Assembly: GCA_001643675.2 (NCBI GenBank)
Contig: LSRY02000035.1
Span: 558,001-622,000, forward strand
DNA: 64,000 nucleotides
Direction of reading: 5' to 3'
Source of the DNA: Monocercomonoides exilis
Lineage: Eukaryota > Preaxostyla > Oxymonadida > Polymastigidae
This document shows, in pieces, positions 41,053 to 54,600 of the stretch; the first letter of the stretch is position 1, and every line of letters starts with the position of its first letter. The notes below the pieces were generated by a model. It made no database searches. It was not told where the DNA came from and worked only from the letters and a program-made list of their open reading frames with translations. Both the position numbers and the translations under genes were made by a program.

Positions 41053-42440
41053 TTATTTCTTCTTCGAAAGCGAGGGCTTTCCTCCTTTCACCCATTCCAC
41101 GAATTGTTCAAGAAGAAGAGGCCAAGCACTTTCTGCATCAAAGTTTGAATAATCAGTTCTCACTTCTTTAAAAAAGTCCAAGGTCAAATTCCATGTGTCT
41201 TGCGTGATGAATGGAGCATTCTTTTTCTATATATATAAATAATATATAAAAGAAGAAATAGGATCAAATATTGTTAAACAAGGAAAGTTAATGGAAGACA
41301 TTTGAAGCAATATTAAAAATTTGAAGAAAAAATAAATGACCCATCAGCCAACCCACACACAAATTAAAAATTAAAAATTATTATTAAAAATATTTTTGCT
41401 TTTTTTATAGAGGTTTTCTATCGCATACATTTAAAAAGTCGAGCCATTCTTCCAGATTTGGAAACTTTCCTTTCAATAACAATTCATACATAGCAACGCA
41501 AGTATCGGTAGCTGTTTTTGAATAGCGAATTTTAAATAGAACAAATATAAAAATAAAAAGAAACAACAATCAATAATATCAGTTTTTTTTTGCATGCGAA
41601 GAAATAGTAACAACAAATACACACGAAGTTTCTTTGATCGTTCTTCTTCTTGGTAATATGTAAATGACCATCGATAAAATTCTGCAAACTGATAATTCAA
41701 ACTCATATTTAACAAAAACTAACGATTTGCTTATCTGACAAACATCACTTTCTGAAGAAATGGACGAACGAAGTGTAGGAAGCGCTCTTTTCAATGATGC
41801 AATATCCGTAACACTATTAACAATAGTTAATATAAATACGTTTGTAACAAATTACAAGCAATTTTTCAAACTTCAAAGATGTGCATCCATCTACAAATTC
41901 AGAATGGGTGAATTGGCACATCGCAGAACCTTTGAATTTCCAAGCCAGTATAAGTACTACAATATCATCTGGTTCAACGCCAAGATCGCTAATAAGTTTT
42001 TCAAATTCTGGTGCAAGAATAGCGTCCTCTTCAGGAGCTTTTATTTTAAAAGCAAAAAAAAATTTTTTCATACTAAATTTCAAAAAGAGAATAGTTTCCA
42101 AACATTTGTAAGTACTATAAAAATTTTCTATTTTAGGATTTTGCTTTGGTGGATCAGATTTTGTTGATTCAATAGGATATAATCGTCTGTTTCTTTTAAA
42201 TTCAGCAATTGCATCTGAAATAAAAAAGTGAATATCAATTAACAAAAATTAATTATAAAAGATAAGTGAGCATAACTGTCAACATTCCAACTAGTTTTTT
42301 TTAATAGAGTCTCTGCAGTAACAAGGCTAAATATTTTCTTACAAATATCTATTTGGAAGCATCACTTGAACAAACCTACAACCAATAGCTGCAACAACAC
42401 GATTTTTAAGTTGAGTTGAATTTGAAGGGGTTCTCCACAT
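41053..42440 (-). CDS. DCUN1D: DCN1/DCUN1D-type cullin neddylation E3 co-factor
   Basis: Eight exons on the minus strand: 42440-42376, 42326-42277, 42214-42104, 42037-41872, 41813-41744, 41688-41625, 41511-41429 and 41226-41053. They join in frame to 260 residues, the normal family size, ending at TAA. A UBA-like N-terminus (LKNRVVAAIG, then LLKKTSWNVDNAI) is followed by the PONY domain: FYSTYKSPEEDAIL, DDIVVLILAWKFK, HSEFVDGCTSL, FAEFYRWSF, LEEWLDFLN, TQDTWNLTLDFF and ESAWPLLLEQFVEWV. DCN1 proteins bind acetylated UBC12 and cullins to promote NEDD8 transfer, activating cullin-RING ubiquitin ligases. Acidic residues of the cullin-binding patch appear as Glu where yeast and human have Asp (in LEEW and LLLEQF), a conservative change. 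Introns are 49-202 bp and four of seven donors are GTTTGN. Ubiquitin-like modification should therefore operate in this organism. Confidence 0.92.
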
Positions 42441-42629
42441 AACTTTAATTTGATTTATAATAATAAAATATCTTCGATCAATTACGTTATAAAATTATTG
42501 CACAAAAAATTTTGTCATATAGTTATTGTTTATTCCAACACTTTTTTTCTTGCACTTGGAACTTGAATTTGAAGAACTTTCAAACATTGACGATTGGTGA
42601 AAAAAGTCAAACCTTTATTTTGAAGAGTC
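42441..42629. promoter_or_regulatory. Divergent promoter region between DCN1-like and TRRAP genes
   Basis: 189 bp between the two start codons. It is AT-rich and must serve two housekeeping genes transcribed in opposite directions. No specific motif was identified. Confidence 0.45.
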
Positions 42630-45600
42630 ATGGACACAGATCTCGAAGAATACTTCAAAACTCTTGATGCATTGGTCGAAAAAGAAATTAAACCAGATGT
42701 CCGTTCGGAAATTTTTGATGTCCTTACAAAGCTGTATGCAAAATCAGAGATCATAAAAAGCTCACAGAAATTACCAAATATGATTGAGCGACTATGTAAG
42801 TATCTAAAAATTTTACATCAAAGCAAAAATCCATTACGATCAGAATTTCAAAAAATTGTAATCGAGTTTTTATTGAGTTTAAAATTAAATGCTCATGAGG
42901 ACATCAAAGAACAATTGCAACAACTTTCTGACTGCATGTGCGATGTATTTTTAGATGATTATGATCAAACTTGCAAATGTCCTATTCGAGCTTTTGAATT
43001 ACTCAGATCTATTAATACAACTGACTCGATTCAACCTTACATGAAAAAACTTTTGTCAATTTATGACAGATTGGATGTATGCCATTTTTCTTTGAAATTA
43101 TAACATCAATTAAAATTTCATTAAACTATTCGTTAACACGAATTTATTTTTATTAAATGTATATTATTTATCTTTTCGTCATCGCTTTATAGTCAAAAGA
43201 ATCAGGAGCGCTTTCAAAATCAACAATTGATCTTTTGAAAGAATTTCCCTACGAACTTGAAAGGTTCTTCAAGCAATCTCCAAAAGATTTGCTACCGTTA
43301 CTACCGTTTATACGAAATGTGATTAAAGTCATTCCGGAAAGCGCAATAAATGCTCAACTTCGATCTCATTTCATGGCACTTTTACCAGTTGTTTTTCGGG
43401 CACTGCCAAGTCCATTGGACGAGGCTCAGCGCAACTTGGTTGGAACTTCAATCATTCAACTTCAGATGGGTATTCGAACGCCAGGTAGTTTTGATGAAAA
43501 AAGCAAGCTGATTGAGATTACCAACCAACTCTTTTCGTCCCATCAAGCATTTGTGCATTTTGGACGAATAATCTTTCGAATGAGCAGAATACACTTCCGC
43601 AACGAAGGCATCGACAAGCTCTGCCAGCCTCTTCTATCGGATGCTGTTTTGCAGAGCCAAGCGACTGCCGACGGGGTGCGTATAACTGCACCAGAGCTAG
43701 CGGCGCGAGTGCTGGTGACATCGGTGGAGGCGCTGGCGAGCCCGACACGGCTGATGCTTGCAGCTCGCCTGGCGAACCAGCCGTATGTGGGGTATGTGCA
43801 GCAGCTGCTGGGGCAGGTGCTATGCTCTCTGCTGTTCTCAGCGGCGTCTGTGCTGCTGTTTGTGCTCGACAGCACGTCGTGTGGGTGGACAGCCGATCGA
43901 ATCAAAAGTGTCAGGGCTGCTGCAAAGAGGCAGCTGCAGAGCGGCTTCAGAGGAGGAAGCGGGGGTTTTGGTGCGCAGATGCTGTCTGCTGCACAACTGC
44001 CGCTGTCTCCCAGGCAAATGCAGCCTCAACCGCCAATTCTGCCACTAACATCGCCTTCTTCTGTTTCTGCTTCGTTTCCGTCTGCTTCTTCTTCAACTGC
44101 ATCTTCCTCTGCGATTCTTCCTTCTTCTTTCCCTTCATTTGCTCCGATGCAGCCCATTCATCCTCTTCAAAGGCCTCCCGCAAAGCAACCCTTTTCACTT
44201 GCCAACTCTGCATTTTCTCCTTCGCCTCAGCCATTTTGCCTCTTTCCTTCTCCTTCTTCTGCAATTCCTGTGCAAAATGCAGCACAAACAGGCTTTTCTG
44301 CCCAGAAACAACTGGGCCCTTCATACCCCCAGCCTTCTCAGAGCACAACAAGCTCAGTTCCACCATTGCAAATGTCTCCTCTTTCTTCTTCTTCTTCTCT
44401 GCCATCTTCTTCTTCCTCGTCTTCATCTCCTTCTTCTTCAGCCTCGATGAAGCCTCTTCCTTCGCCTAAGCAAGCCGCTTTTGGCCTGCCTCCTATTCTT
44501 GCACCGACTGCTTTTATTCCATCTGCTGCTGGCCATATTCCGATCTCATCAACAACTTCTTCCTCTCCTTCTTCTTCAAATGCTTCTCTCCCCAGCTCTT
44601 ATTCTTCTTCTGCTTTGCCATCTTTCCCATCGAATCTGCCATCATCATCATCTTCTTCTTCATTCATCACCCCTACTCAATCAACTCTTTATCCAACAAC
44701 AACAGCAATAACAAAAACTTCTTCCTCATCTTCTTCCTCTTCTCCTTTCTCTTTCCCTTCTTTCCTCAACTCCGACGACCAGCTCATCGAAGAGCTGCGC
44801 TTTGCCCTGTCTGAGTGGTGCCGGCGGATGATGCTGCCTTTTCTGCTCTCTTCGCTTGTCTCTCTCTTCTCAGCGTGTGTGGAAAGGCAGCTCATAACAG
44901 AGCAGGCAGACAACTGCGCCATCGGCTACTTCACAGACACGGCAGAGTACGAGTCGATAAATGGATCAGTTACACAGAATTTATCTGCTCCTTCACATGC
45001 TTCTTCTTCAAATTCTTCACCTTTGTCATCATCATCACCTTCTTCTTCTTCTTCTTCTTCTGGTTCATCTAATTCATCTGATTCGAAAACATCTTCTTCT
45101 TCTTCTTATTCTCATTCTTTTGCACAGATTATGCCACTGAAGTCATTCATAGTGTCTTCTTTCCCATACACAGAAATCACATACATATATCTCACTTCAA
45201 CTGTCAGGCTTATTCTCTTATTGTTCCCGTTGATTGTTTCCACTCTGAAATTGAGAGAACAGCTGAATTTGGAGTCAAAGACGAATTCTCGATGCACGTT
45301 GACTCAACAATTACAACAAATCAATGATGTTTCATTACAAACATCATCATCATCATCATCATCATCGCCAACAAATTCTTCTTCTTCTTCTTCTTCCTCA
45401 TCTCTTTCATCTTCACCTTCATCTTCTTCCACTACCAACACCAACACCACCACCACCTCCTCTTCCTCTTCATCTTCCTCTTCTTCTCCACATGCCCATT
45501 CCTCAACCATCGTCTCAGCAGAAGGATCGATTGCCTCCCAAAGTGTGTCTGCGATGAAAGTGCTGGAGCTGTTCTGTGTGAAGAAGAGCAGAAACGAACT

Positions 45601-48600
45601 TGTGCAGGACATCATCAAAGACAGCGACGAGACAGTCAGATTGGATGTGCACTTCAGCCGCCACAGCAACACATCTCTGCAGAAGGAAGGGAACAAGACA
45701 CCGAGGGGATTCTATCGCTTTGCTTCTTCTATTGCTTCTGCAGACACATCACAACATAATACCATTTCATCATCATCATCATCATCATCATCCTCTTCCT
45801 CTAATTCTTCTTCGCCATCATCATCATCATCATCTTCTTCATTCCAGTGTATTCCAACTCATTCTTCATACATAGCACCAACCCCAATCACACAAATAAC
45901 CATTCCTTCGATGCATTCTCCCCTGTCAAAATCAGATTCTATCTCATCTTCTCATTCCTCTTCATTCACAAACACTTCTTTTTCTGAATCTGCCTCTGCC
46001 TCTGCCTCTTCTTCTTCTTCTTCCTCCTCCTCACCCCTTTCCTCCTCACTTCACAAGCCTTCCACATCACTCATTCAAACACATTCACAATCATCAACAC
46101 AACATTCACTCAAACCAAACTCTGTTGAGCTATTTTCACGTGATGAACACTCCATCGTGTATACCTTTGTGGAGTCTGCACTCAAATACAGCTGTCTGCT
46201 CAGCAGCCGAAAGAGCTACAATTTTGCGCTGGCTGATCTGTTGCGTGCCTTCATGTTCAGCGGAGAAGAGATGGTGGCTGCCCTTTGCCAGCCAGAGCGA
46301 CTGGAGTGGATGCTTTCTCTTGTGGACGCATGCGCAGGAAGAGGAAAAGCACCAACAACTCGACTGACACAGCAGATGCAGCTGGACAAGAAGAACACGC
46401 AAAGAGAGAAGGAAGACCAGTCTGCAAAGAAAAGACCTGCCCAGTTCGCAAAGGAGCGTGTGCTAACGCAGATCTTCCTTCTTTCCAATGTTAACAGCGC
46501 CCTTCAGCCACCTTCTCCTTTTTGTCCTCTCTCGCCTTTTTCGCTGACTGCCTCAGACGACCCAGCTGGTGCTGTGTTTTTGGTGCGGCTGTTCCAATAC
46601 AATCCGAACGATTCTCTGAGCACGAAGTATTTTGAGTCATTAATCCACTTCATCATTCAGCAGTGGAGTCGGACGGGGCGTTGGACGATGGCTCAGATAA
46701 TGCTGCTGCGAATGTGGATGCAGACTCCGCTAATAAGTGCGATGGCCAAGATGATTGCGCCGATTGTTGATTTGGCGCTGCAGCGGTGTGTTTTGAGTGC
46801 AGCTGGCCCTCTCTGCGCAGACGATGTGGACATGCTGGTGTTTCTGCGCGATCTCCTAGCGCTTTCTGAGAGCGAGGCTGTTTTGTGCAGCTTTTGCAAG
46901 TCGGCAAAGGCGAAGCAGAAAAACTCTGTGTTGTCTACAGCAGCAGCAACAAACGAGCACGAGAGCAACTCAAAACAGCAGAAGCAGACAACACTGAAGG
47001 AAGCGACTTTATCTTTTGAATCGAGTCTTCCTTTGCCTCCTCAGCAGCAAGAACTTCCAATCATCTGCACACATTTTGAATACAAAAGACACATAAAATC
47101 CCGTTCATTGATTTCTGGCGCAGCTCTTTCGTCTGACGCGAACGAAGAGACTTTGATACAGACACTCACTGAACGCATCCTCAACACCTCAGAATGGCCT
47201 GAGAAGGAGCTTCTCAGCATGATTCTGTTCCTTCTGCCGTTTTCTCCTGCAACTCTTAAAAAATGCTGCAGTAGTGTTGTCTTTGTGATCGCCTTGATTT
47301 TGTCCTGCAAGTCGATTCAAGGGATGTCTGTTCGTCTTGCTGGGAATGTGCTCAATTTCTATGCGAACGAAATGAGCTCTGCAGACTTGGGATCTGCAAT
47401 AGAGCAGTGTCAGGGAGATCTGCTGAGAGGACTGGTTGATCGGGCATCGAATGACGAGGAGTTTTTGAGGCTGTGGGGAAGAATGGGAGAGATAGCTAGT
47501 GACCTCACACACAGCTCTGTCGATGTGAAGATGCGAAGAGGAGACGCCAACTGGAGCATGTATTCAGAGGCTGAAGAGACAGGAAACAAAAGCAGCAGCG
47601 GTTGTTCAGGCAGTGTCGATTCCAATGGCGATGCTCTGCTGCTGGTGCTTGACTATCGCCCACCTGTTGAAGACAAAGATCTGATTGCTGACTCGCTGAT
47701 GGAGCAGGTGCAGAACTCTGTTCAGGATTCAGAGATCAACGAACAGAATCAGAGAATGCATCAGTTTCAGCAAGTGCTTCAGCAGCAGATGCAACAGCAG
47801 CAACGAATGGCTGCACAGCAAGGACAGGACAGAAACAGCAACATGGCACGAGTTATGGGCAGAGAAGGAATGCACGCTCTGCAACAGGTGCAACTGCAAC
47901 AACAGCAACAGCAACAGCAACATTTCCAACAACATGCACAGCAGCTTCAGCAGAAGCAGCCACCAAACGTGTTTTCTCAGCCACTCAGTGGCCAACCTCA
48001 AGCACAAATGTCAGCTGCAGCTGGTCAGGCAATGCGAATGGCGGCCGATCAGAAAAACTCAATGACGATTCATGCACACCAGGTGAGTGACATCATCGAA
48101 CGTGATGGCTCTGCTTCTGCTGGCGGACTGAACTCAGCAAATCGCATACCAACAGCTGGACAGCAGCAACCACAGCAGCATCAACAACAAATGCAGCAAA
48201 TGCCGCAGTCAGTCGCAGCGATGATGCTGCAAAACAAGCAAGCGCCGCAGATGAAGCAAGATGCCACAAAACAGGCAGCTGCTATGTTGTATGCGAAGAA
48301 GGGCGGACTGCCAGGTGGAGCTCCTCCGTCTCATTCATTTGAGAATGGAACAGGAGATGCCATACAGAACAGTCAACAGCAACCAGCTTCTTCTTCTCGG
48401 CACAGGCATCATTCAACAGGCAGCCTGTTTGAAGACTCTGAATCTTCAGAGAACGAAGCAGGCTCTGCTCACAAAGAGAGAGAACATGGAAGCGGAAGGA
48501 GCAGGCGCAATGAGGGAGCCAACGGAGCTTACTCAGATGATGATGTAGAAGGAGGGAGAGGAGCAGATATTGCAGGAGAAGAAGGAGAGGAAGATGATGA

Positions 48601-51600
48601 CGACGATGATGACGACTACTCACAGCGCAATCATGGCAATTCCAGCAACAAAAAGAAGCGCAGCCACAAGCAGCACAAAAAGAGCAGCAGAAAATCAGCC
48701 CACTCGTCTCATTCGCAGCACGTGGGCAGTTCGTCTTCGAGCGAACGAAGGCAAAAGAAGCGAGGGGCAGGAATGGCAGGCTATTCAGGCATCTCCTCTC
48801 AGGCTTTCCGCACAAACACACTTGCACATTCAAGTGCATCGCGAAGGATCTCATCTCAGCAGTCTGCGCAACGTGGAGGTGTTTCTGGCTCATCCTCCTC
48901 TTCTTCGTCTGGTACTTCTTCTTCTTCTCTGATGAACATTCAACAGCGAAGAATGCCAAGCTCTTCGAATTCACATGCACCGTATGATCCGTCTAAACAA
49001 GCCGTACCAAATGCAAATCCTGTGATACCTTCCTTTGTGACATTCTACCGCCAGCCAGATGTTTCCATACGCGCAGAATTCTTTCCAGACGAGTTTGTTT
49101 CAGATTCTGTGCAGGTTCCTCCATCTTCACAGCCTGTTTTTGCAGGCGGCACATCGCAGCGTATTCTTCTTCCAATTGAAAAGGGCATTTCGACAGCAAC
49201 AGCCGTTTTTCGTGGTTTGTCGCACACGACGGTGCACTTCTTTCCGGAAGGATCTGTTTTTGCCGTTCCTGAATCTCCAATAAAAACAGCAAAAGAAAAT
49301 GGAGATTTGTTTAATTCACGAGTGCAATCAACTACCAGCTATCCTTCACCTCTTCTGTTATCATCATCTTCTTCAGCATTTCCCACATCTTCGAATACAC
49401 TTTCTCACTTCTCATCATCATTATCAAAGCTATCTTCTTCTGAAAATTCCGTTGAAGTGTGTCCTTCCTGCTATCGCATCCACCATCCCAGTGAGAAGTG
49501 GATGGTAAAGCAGGCTTTACTCTTTTTTCGCTGTTGCCTCGCAGGCCTCTTTTCTGCAAATGTTGCTGATGTGTCTGCGTCTGTTGTGTGGACGAACCAA
49601 TCAGCAAGCACAAGAACGGCAAACAATGTGTGTGGAGATTTGGGCTCGACATCTTTGGCAACATATGCTGATGAATGCTCATCTGATGATAGAGACTATT
49701 CAACACCATTTCCCTCTTCTTGCTTGAATGGGACTTGCTCAACTAACTCTGCTGATGCTTCTGATTCGATGCAAAGTGCAGCAATCACTCCGAGTGACAG
49801 CTTCCAAGAGCCTCACTCTGTGCCTGTTGATACCGATTACCACGGAATCTATCCTCCGCCTCTCCCTCGTACGGACTTGGAGAGGCTGCGCCGCTCAGAT
49901 GTTTCAGACAACGTGAATCAGGTGGGCAAAGCACTTGAGGCATTTCATCTGAGACAGAAAATGAAAGAAAAAGCAGCCGAAGATTCAGAACTGATTGAGA
50001 GCAAACTGAAGGAAGAGAAAGCGCAACAAGAGAAAGAAGCACAAGGCGATCTCGGATTATTCGGAGAGCCACCGAAAAGAGATATGAAGACCATTACTTT
50101 GTACCAAACGCTATCTGTTTTGAGCGAATCAGAAAAACATTATCCGATCGTGCCATCTGTTAGTCCAATAGGAAGGAAGAGTGCATTTATGAAGAAAAGA
50201 GAAGATGCCGCATTTAAACGCTGTGTTGTTGGAGTAATTTGTGGTGCTGCCAGCTGCATTGACATTGAAACAAGGCACGCATCAGCACAGTTTTCGCGCG
50301 AAATAGCACTCCATTGTGCTCTTTTGTGCGCAGCCAAGAACCCGATCGACTTGCGCATTGGGTGGAAAATCGGGCTGAGCTCTCCTCTGCCTCAGCAGGC
50401 TCGATCGCTGATCCGAAGCACATGGAAGGAGAAATGGAGCACTTCAAAAATAAGACACATCAAAAAGAAGATTGAGACAGTCGAGAGAACAGTGGGAAAG
50501 AGATCACGATCAGCATATCCGTTCACTTACCCACCAGTTGTGGAAGCACTTTATGGATATCTTTCTCAATATGCGAGTTCATTTTACAAAAAGCCAATCA
50601 CATTCAGAAAAGCAGATGATGAAGAACTGTACAAATTGATGTCTGATGAGAAGGAAGAAGAAGTCATCAATTACAATAACAACCTTTCAAGCATGTTCAA
50701 TTCATTGAGAAACAACAATAACAACCAACAACTTACATCAATAGAACCAGAGAGCTATATCGATGCAGTTTTTGATGCATTATCGTTGTCTTCCTCACTT
50801 AGACAAATATCAGCTGCAAGATCATCGCTTATTGTGTTCCTCAGAACTTGCATGGCTGTTGTTGAAAGAGAGACAGGAAAGCAAATTGTTGATCCTTCAA
50901 ACTCTTCTCTTCTGACACAAACATCAGAGTTACTTGCAAAGTCTACGAAGTCAAGCCCAACTTTGAATGAAGCCAATTCATCAAGCAACAAAGAAGTGAC
51001 TTCTTCATCAATCCCAACGATTTCTGATGAGAACAATCCATACTGCAATTGGGAGGATTTGATAGATGATGAAGAAGATACAACCAATCTGCTTCTTCCT
51101 CATCACTATCCTCTTCCTCGATACTCTTACATTGTTCTTCCAAGTAGTAGCAGCAGCAACAGCACACAAGCAAGTTATGTTGATTCCTCTTCATCTGCAT
51201 TCTGGCCACTTCCTCTTCCCGCTCCTCCGAGACTGACTTCCTTCAATTACGCATCATTTGTCCCGAATATTGCCCCATTTGGTGATCCTTCTGTTGCAGC
51301 TTTTTCGTTTAATTCACATAAAACTCCAAAGCTCACGCTGCGCCAATCACTTGGATGTCTTCCTTCAGCAACCTGCCATTCAGCAGGATCATCGTGTATT
51401 TGCTCTCAGCACAGTTGCATTCAAAACAGAGATGCATTCCACAAAACAAATGTGTGCTCAGTTGATCATCAGCTGGACGAACTAGGTGAAGAGATTCGTT
51501 TTGCCCACGAAGCAAGTTGCATGTGCAGTAGATGCACAGCCGATATTGCTGTAGATCCAATTGTATCAGAACGAAACGGACAGATGCAAACAGCAGAGTC

Positions 51601-54600
51601 TTCAGAAGCGTCTTCATTGAACTTGAAAAAGAGCCATTACAATTGTCACAATCACATTCATTTGCGTGAGTGGCTGCCGAGTGTGATGTATGTGTTTTCG
51701 AGAGTACTCACAAGATGCTCTTTGCTGTGCGGCTCAGCTTCTGTGATGGAGCGTCTGGCTGGTGTTGAAGGATTGGTCGCTCTTATCCACATTCTACCTT
51801 GGGAATGGCTGATTGTGCACGAATCAAAGATATTAAAGAGCCTTCTGAATGCGCTTGATAACTCGTGTCTTCCATTAAAAGATCAAGGGCCGTTTGACCC
51901 AATGAATTACTTTGAGGAAAGCAATACTCCTCAAATTGATGAGAAAGATGCTGATGATATTTCAAACGACACTTTCCAGAAGGAGTACGAAGATTATATT
52001 ACTGAGAAAAATGCCTTGATTTCTTCTTTGGTGTGCGATGATGATGACGGACTGAGCCAATTTGGAGGATCCCAAAAGGACGAGAGTGAAACAGAAAATA
52101 ATACTCCTCATTCATTTTGCAATCCTGTTATCAAAAAGCAGTTTTCAGACCGGAAACGATTTTCTTCTGTATTTTCTGAGCCAACAGCTGCTGATATTGC
52201 GGCAATTGGAGCTATTCACAGACTTCTTTCACGTTGCCATCCTCTGTCAGCATTTCCTCTGCATTCCAGTTCAATATTAAAGTCATACAAACAAGCCAAT
52301 TTCCCAACAGCTTCCGAAGAAGACACAGAAAAGGAACAAACAGACAATGAAGCAATGGAAAAAGACGATGAAGAAGAGGAATCGTTCTCCCATGAAGATT
52401 ATGGCTTTGGTGGCTATCCGCATTTTCTGGCCTTGAATTTTGCTGTTAAACGACTTCTTCTGGCTTTGTCTTCGCCTTCTCTGCTGAAAAGGAAAATTGC
52501 AAGAAAGGAGCTTTCGTTTGTCAGCGAAAGATGGAAAAGAGCAATTGAGATTAGCTTAAGCAAGCACTATCCAGCGATCAGTCAGAACGATAAAAAGGAA
52601 AACAATTCAACTCAGAAGAATTCTCGCAAAGTGTCTTTCAACACATTAACAGCAACTATTGAAGGAGACACGCTCATTAAGATTATCGGAAATATGGATC
52701 CATCTCTGATAAAGAGACCTCCAAGCGATCATGCTCCAATTTCTTGCTATCATCCATTTTCATTTGCAAAGGATGCTATCTCAGTCATGAAATCTGATTG
52801 GAGGCAGAAGTTTTCTTCCATAAGCGGAATGATAAGTGCAAATAAAGAGGTTGTCCAATTATCCGATGATTCGTCAATGAAATCTGAAGAGATTGAACAT
52901 TCAACAAATCAATCAATTTTGGCCAATGCAAGCAAAATAGCAAAACAGAGCACCGAGAACAACCTTATCTCAATCGAAAGAACAGGACTATTGTCTTCAT
53001 ACACCTCGCTGCTGATGCTTGATGTTGATGATATTTTGTCGAGCCGCAGCTTAAGTGAGATCACGCAGCTCTTTCGCAATGCAGAGACTTCCATCAGACA
53101 GAAAGTGCGCCAATGCAATTTGTATTTCCCAAGGACAATATTCACACTGTATGAGTCACTGCACAATGAAAAAGATTCTGACTCAGACAATTCTTCAAAG
53201 AAGTCCAAAGGATCTTCTTCGAAATATGCTGATCCAGTCGATGCATCAACAAATTACACAAGAAAGACAGCGTTGATGAGAGAGACTCTTTTGCTGGAAG
53301 CTTTGCATGCACTGCCTTCGTTTGCAGCTGAATTTTGCTCATTTTTAACTTTCATAAACGCCGTTTTGGCCAGATTGGAATCAAAAATGAAACAGATAAA
53401 CAATAAAAATGGGAGTGAAGAACAAACAATAGAGTTGTTTTACTGGAATGCAATGAATTATATTGCGATGTTTGCATGGACATTGAAAAAATGGGATGAA
53501 AAAACGCAATCAGAACGAAATGGCGCATCATCTCCCGTTTTAAATTGTCTTTTCACTTTGAAATCGACGTTGGAAGATTTCAATGTGAGCTTGAAAGATA
53601 TTAAGAGGCTTCAGAAACTTGGAAAGGAATGTTTAATGTTTCTCATCACAATGTTAGAAGATCCAAAGCAAAAATTGAGTGACGATCAACTGATTATTGC
53701 ACTGTGCTCAAAGGATATTATACGCTATTATCAAGATGGGTATGCTTCTTCCGCACTGCAAGTCCTTTCTTTCTGCTCATCGAAACATTTACTTCATTTT
53801 GGAGCAATTCTGCAAAAGAGGATCATTACTCAAGCAATTATCGCAACGAATGCCAGAAATGATACAATGAGAGACATATTTATTGAAATTTTGTCGTTTT
53901 GTGATTCTCTCACGCCAAGCAATATGAAACGCTTTTCTTCGTATTTGATGGATCTGATTGTAATTTCACCGAACCTGTTTTATGGTCTTGCTCATTTCCC
54001 AACAGAGTCTAATAAAGAGAATGAAAATGGAGATTTCGAAGACCAGTGGCAGGCATCTGATGACTTTTTGGATCGGACCAATTTGACTTTGACTGAAACA
54101 TTCATTCAAAGACAAATTGATTACCCCCCGCAACAGACAGATAGCATATTGGGATCGTTTCATGCTGCTTATTTCCCAATGCACTCAAAAAGCAGACTGA
54201 CATCAGAATTCATTGAAAGCACTTCGTCTCTTCCGTATTATGAGCCTGGGCGCAACAGCTGGGTTGTTTGCAGGGACGAAGCTGATGGCAACAGATTAGT
54301 TGGTCTCTTGCAGCAAGATCCCCGGGGAAGAATTCTTGATGAGTTTCCTTGGATGGACAACGCTTCATGCAGCAAACGTGGTTTTTGCTCTCATTGCAAT
54401 AAGAATCACAAACACAACAGACCTCTGCTGCTTTCAGGATTTTGCAAGACAGCTGCAAGTGTTTTGGAGCATTCCAGCTCAGATTTTGTATCACTTGCTC
54501 TTATAAACAGAAACAATGCCAAGATGATGCAGTTGATCAGTTGGTTGCTGCAAATTGATAGTTGCCCAAGCATCCATTCATTAATCTTATTGTTCATAAA

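Noticed and set aside
45300-46100. Trinucleotide-rich DNA as a possible centromeric or satellite repeat
   Set aside because: The repeats stay in the reading frame, are interrupted by non-repeat codons and lie inside an open gene.
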